48,500 nt of DNA, from positions 12,770,001 to 12,818,500 of the forward strand of contig WPIO01000003.1 in the NCBI GenBank assembly GCA_009760855.2, read 5' to 3'. Source of the DNA: Cristatella mucedo (taxonomy: Eukaryota > Bryozoa > Phylactolaemata > Cristatellidae). The stretch's first letter is position 1, and every line of letters starts with the position of its first letter. The notes below the pieces were generated by a model, which was given only the letters and a program-made list of their open reading frames with translations, ran no database searches and was not told where the DNA came from. This document shows, piece by piece, positions 47,162 through 48,500 of the stretch. The translations under genes and the position numbers were made by a program.

Positions 47162-47299
47162 ATGTCAAAGATGGACTCAAAGCGGTACATTAATTCTTAC
47201 ATCTATCTTGACTATCATCCAGAACTCAAAGAAAAAGGTTATAAACTGATTGATATTGCTTGTACTAAACTTGGAGTTATGAGTCACGAATCAAGGTAA
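47162..47299 (+). CDS. small hypothetical ORF in the fossil element
   Basis: An intact 45-codon ATG-to-TAA frame (MSKMDSKRYINSYIYLDYHP ... LIDIACTKLGVMSHESR). Tyr/Lys-rich, soluble, no recognised domain. It follows the protease relic on the same strand and could be the unbroken remainder of a viral-like gene. Confidence 0.3.
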   Translation: MSKMDSKRYINSYIYLDYHPELKEKGYKLIDIACTKLGVMSHESR

Positions 47300-47315
47300 C
47301 AATTTGAGTAATACT

Positions 47316-47392
47316 GGAGCAAATGCGAAGTGCCTAGAAAGAGATTAAGTTCTCTGAGGGAACTATACGCATGTATTATTATTCTTACTTTT
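47316..47392 (+). mobile_element. degenerate L2-like LINE tail
   Basis: GCAAATGCGAAGTGCCTAGA, AAGAGATTAAGTTCTCTGAG, then a destroyed right stem arm (GGAACTATACGCATG) and TATTATTATTCTTAC. About 75 bp. Confidence 0.72.
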
Positions 47393-47869
47393 TTAGTACA
47401 AATAGGTCAATTACTTATGATATAAATATGAAAAGCATGCCAATTAATTTTACCAAAGGCATTATCACAAAATTTTGAGCTGATTTCGGATTAATTGAAC
47501 TACTAGACGGACCATAACCTAAAAAAGACTTCTATACCGGTGTCTATAGACTTATCATAGATTAAAGTTTGATAAGATTAAGATACATAGTACTCTTGTT
47601 GAGACTCGTGAAATTATTTATGCAAATGATCCTTAAGAAATTTACGCTCGTTTATCTTAACTTCGACTTCGTATTTATGTTTATGTTTCTAGTTAAAAAA
47701 AATTAGCGGTTATGTTTATCACGTGGTTCACTAAATTCCTTGCGCATCTCTTGATCTTGATAATACTCGAAGAATTCTAAATTGCCTTTTAAAAATTTAC
47801 CTGCCTCTGAATCCTATAGTCCAAGTCCCAGTTGAGCCTTTGTAGAAAACAATGCCGAAACAGTCTTGG
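47393..47869. other. AT-rich part of the fossil element, fragmentary frames
   Basis: A + strand run FDKIKIHSTLVETREIIYAN (about 47571-47630) and a - strand run EAGKFLKGNLEFFEYYQDQE (about 47745-47805) look more protein-like than their surroundings. Neither was recognised. Confidence 0.3.
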
Positions 47870-47953
47870 CATCCTCTGTGACATCCTCTGTGACATCCTC
47901 TGTGACATCCTCTGTGACATCCTCTCTGACATCCTCTCTTACATCCTCTCTGA
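47870..47953. repeat. 12-bp tandem repeat, 7 copies
   Basis: CATCCTCTGTGA units at 12-bp spacing, with CTCTCTGA variants in the last three. On the - strand it encodes a tetrapeptide repeat (EDVT, then EDVR) in frame with flanking acidic sequence. Confidence 0.93.
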
Positions 47954-48500
47954 CAAATCCGGTTGCCTTAGATCCAAAGCTATTCTAGCTGCTGACTCCG
48001 CTAGTACGAAGTCAGACAGGTTTCTAATTTTGTTTTCTTTTAGGCTCCTTCGCACTTGAATTCTCAGTGCAGTCATCATCGTGAACCAATGCACTTAGAT
48101 CAAGATCGCACCAACTGGTGTATCCCTGTTCCTCTCCTTCCTTAAATTTAGTCTCAGAGCCAGGCTAATAACATCTACCAGCGTTAACACATTCTCCACC
48201 TGGGACTTCTTTACTTTTTGACTCCACTTAGTAATCTAAGATGTAACTCTCGTCCTCCTGATATTTTACTTGTGAGTTCAATTCTTTCTGATCCGACTCG
48301 CTTTGCCTTTAACTGTGTTTCGCTGAGTCTCAGAATGAGTTCTTTTTAATGCTTTACTCTATCCTATTTTTCTGTCTTTGAGTAACTAGTATTCCATTTT
48401 TACTCGTTTGATTTTCATAAGAAAACTTTGGTGAAACAGAATGAATTAATTGATGATTCTGAAAGGATTTTCATTTGGCATTCACTTGATCCAAGATGTA
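47954..48500 (-). other. possible acidic viral-like relic (weak)
   Basis: One - strand frame contains runs such as ESDQKELNSQVKYQEDES, TKFKEGEEQGYTSWCDLDLS and ENSSAKEPKRKQN, between ~8 stops over 450 bp. Stop density is not clearly below chance, so this is a suggestion only. No other feature is seen to the window end. Confidence 0.22.

Larger units (their letters stand above)
42068..48350. mobile_element. fossil Maverick/Polinton or adintovirus-like element
   Basis: An AT-rich region whose broken frames carry a recognisable set of virion-type genes: zinc-ribbon protein and adenain-like protease on +, packaging ATPase, several capsid-candidate frames and a fiber-like fragment on -. This set is characteristic of Polinton/adintovirus elements, which integrate into animal genomes and encode viral morphogenesis genes. 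L2 tails at 42730-43106, 45234-45422 and 47316-47392 interrupt it. Outer boundaries are unknown: the left edge is taken at the L2 tail ending 42067 and the right part runs toward the window end. No PolB, integrase or terminal inverted repeat was found. Every gene is disrupted, so the copy is inactive. Confidence 0.7.

Noticed and set aside
47870-47953. CRISPR array
   Set aside because: 12-bp head-to-tail units without spacers in a eukaryotic context.
47832-48059. 75-codon + frame with ILCD repeats
   Set aside because: It is the plus-strand reading of a 12-bp tandem repeat. The minus-strand reading fits its flanks better.

Overview
The window is animal nuclear DNA. It has one interrupted gene with GT-AG introns, abundant non-LTR retrotransposon debris, long microsatellites, and sharp GC-rich islands in a moderately AT-rich background. 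The only gene I can support end to end is a tektin of the tektin-3/5 type (30443-34524, + strand, 6 exons, 508 codons). Tektins are filaments of ciliary and flagellar doublet microtubules, so the host should make motile cilia or flagellate sperm. I cannot name a species. The repeat content fits an invertebrate metazoan.

Layout. 1-12.5 kb: gene-poor DNA with a wrecked Tc1/mariner transposase (5.08-6.03 kb), two tRNA-derived SINE copies (6.83 and 10.8 kb), two LINEs of the CR1/L2 group unlike the main family (7.7-9.1 kb and 9.3-10.0 kb), and a 450-bp CT microsatellite. 12.5-22.8 kb: several copies of the main L2-like LINE, which is 5'-truncated and ends in a conserved hairpin plus an ATT/TTA tail. 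The same stretch holds a relic of a multicopy animal ORF family and an old ~175-bp tandem array. 22.8-30.4 kb: very GC-rich, CpG-dense blocks with GGC runs but no convincing protein. 30.4-34.5 kb: the tektin gene, with microsatellites placed just upstream of two of its splice acceptors. 34.5-42 kb: 3' flank, then a pile-up of L2 copies, one of which carries a (GA)n expansion inside its terminal hairpin. 42.1-48.5 kb: an AT-rich fossil of a Maverick/Polinton or adintovirus-like double-stranded DNA element.

The fossil element is the most interesting region. On the + strand I see a two-CxxC zinc-ribbon fragment and an adenain-type cysteine protease fragment. On the - strand I see a packaging-ATPase fragment with an intact Walker B-like motif, a long run of broken open frames that may be capsid genes, and a fiber-like C-terminal fragment. 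All are broken by stops and frameshifts, and younger L2 tails have landed in the element. No polymerase, integrase or terminal inverted repeat was found inside the window.

Apart from tektin, protein-coding potential comes from mobile elements or is unproven. Low-confidence ORFs are marked as such.
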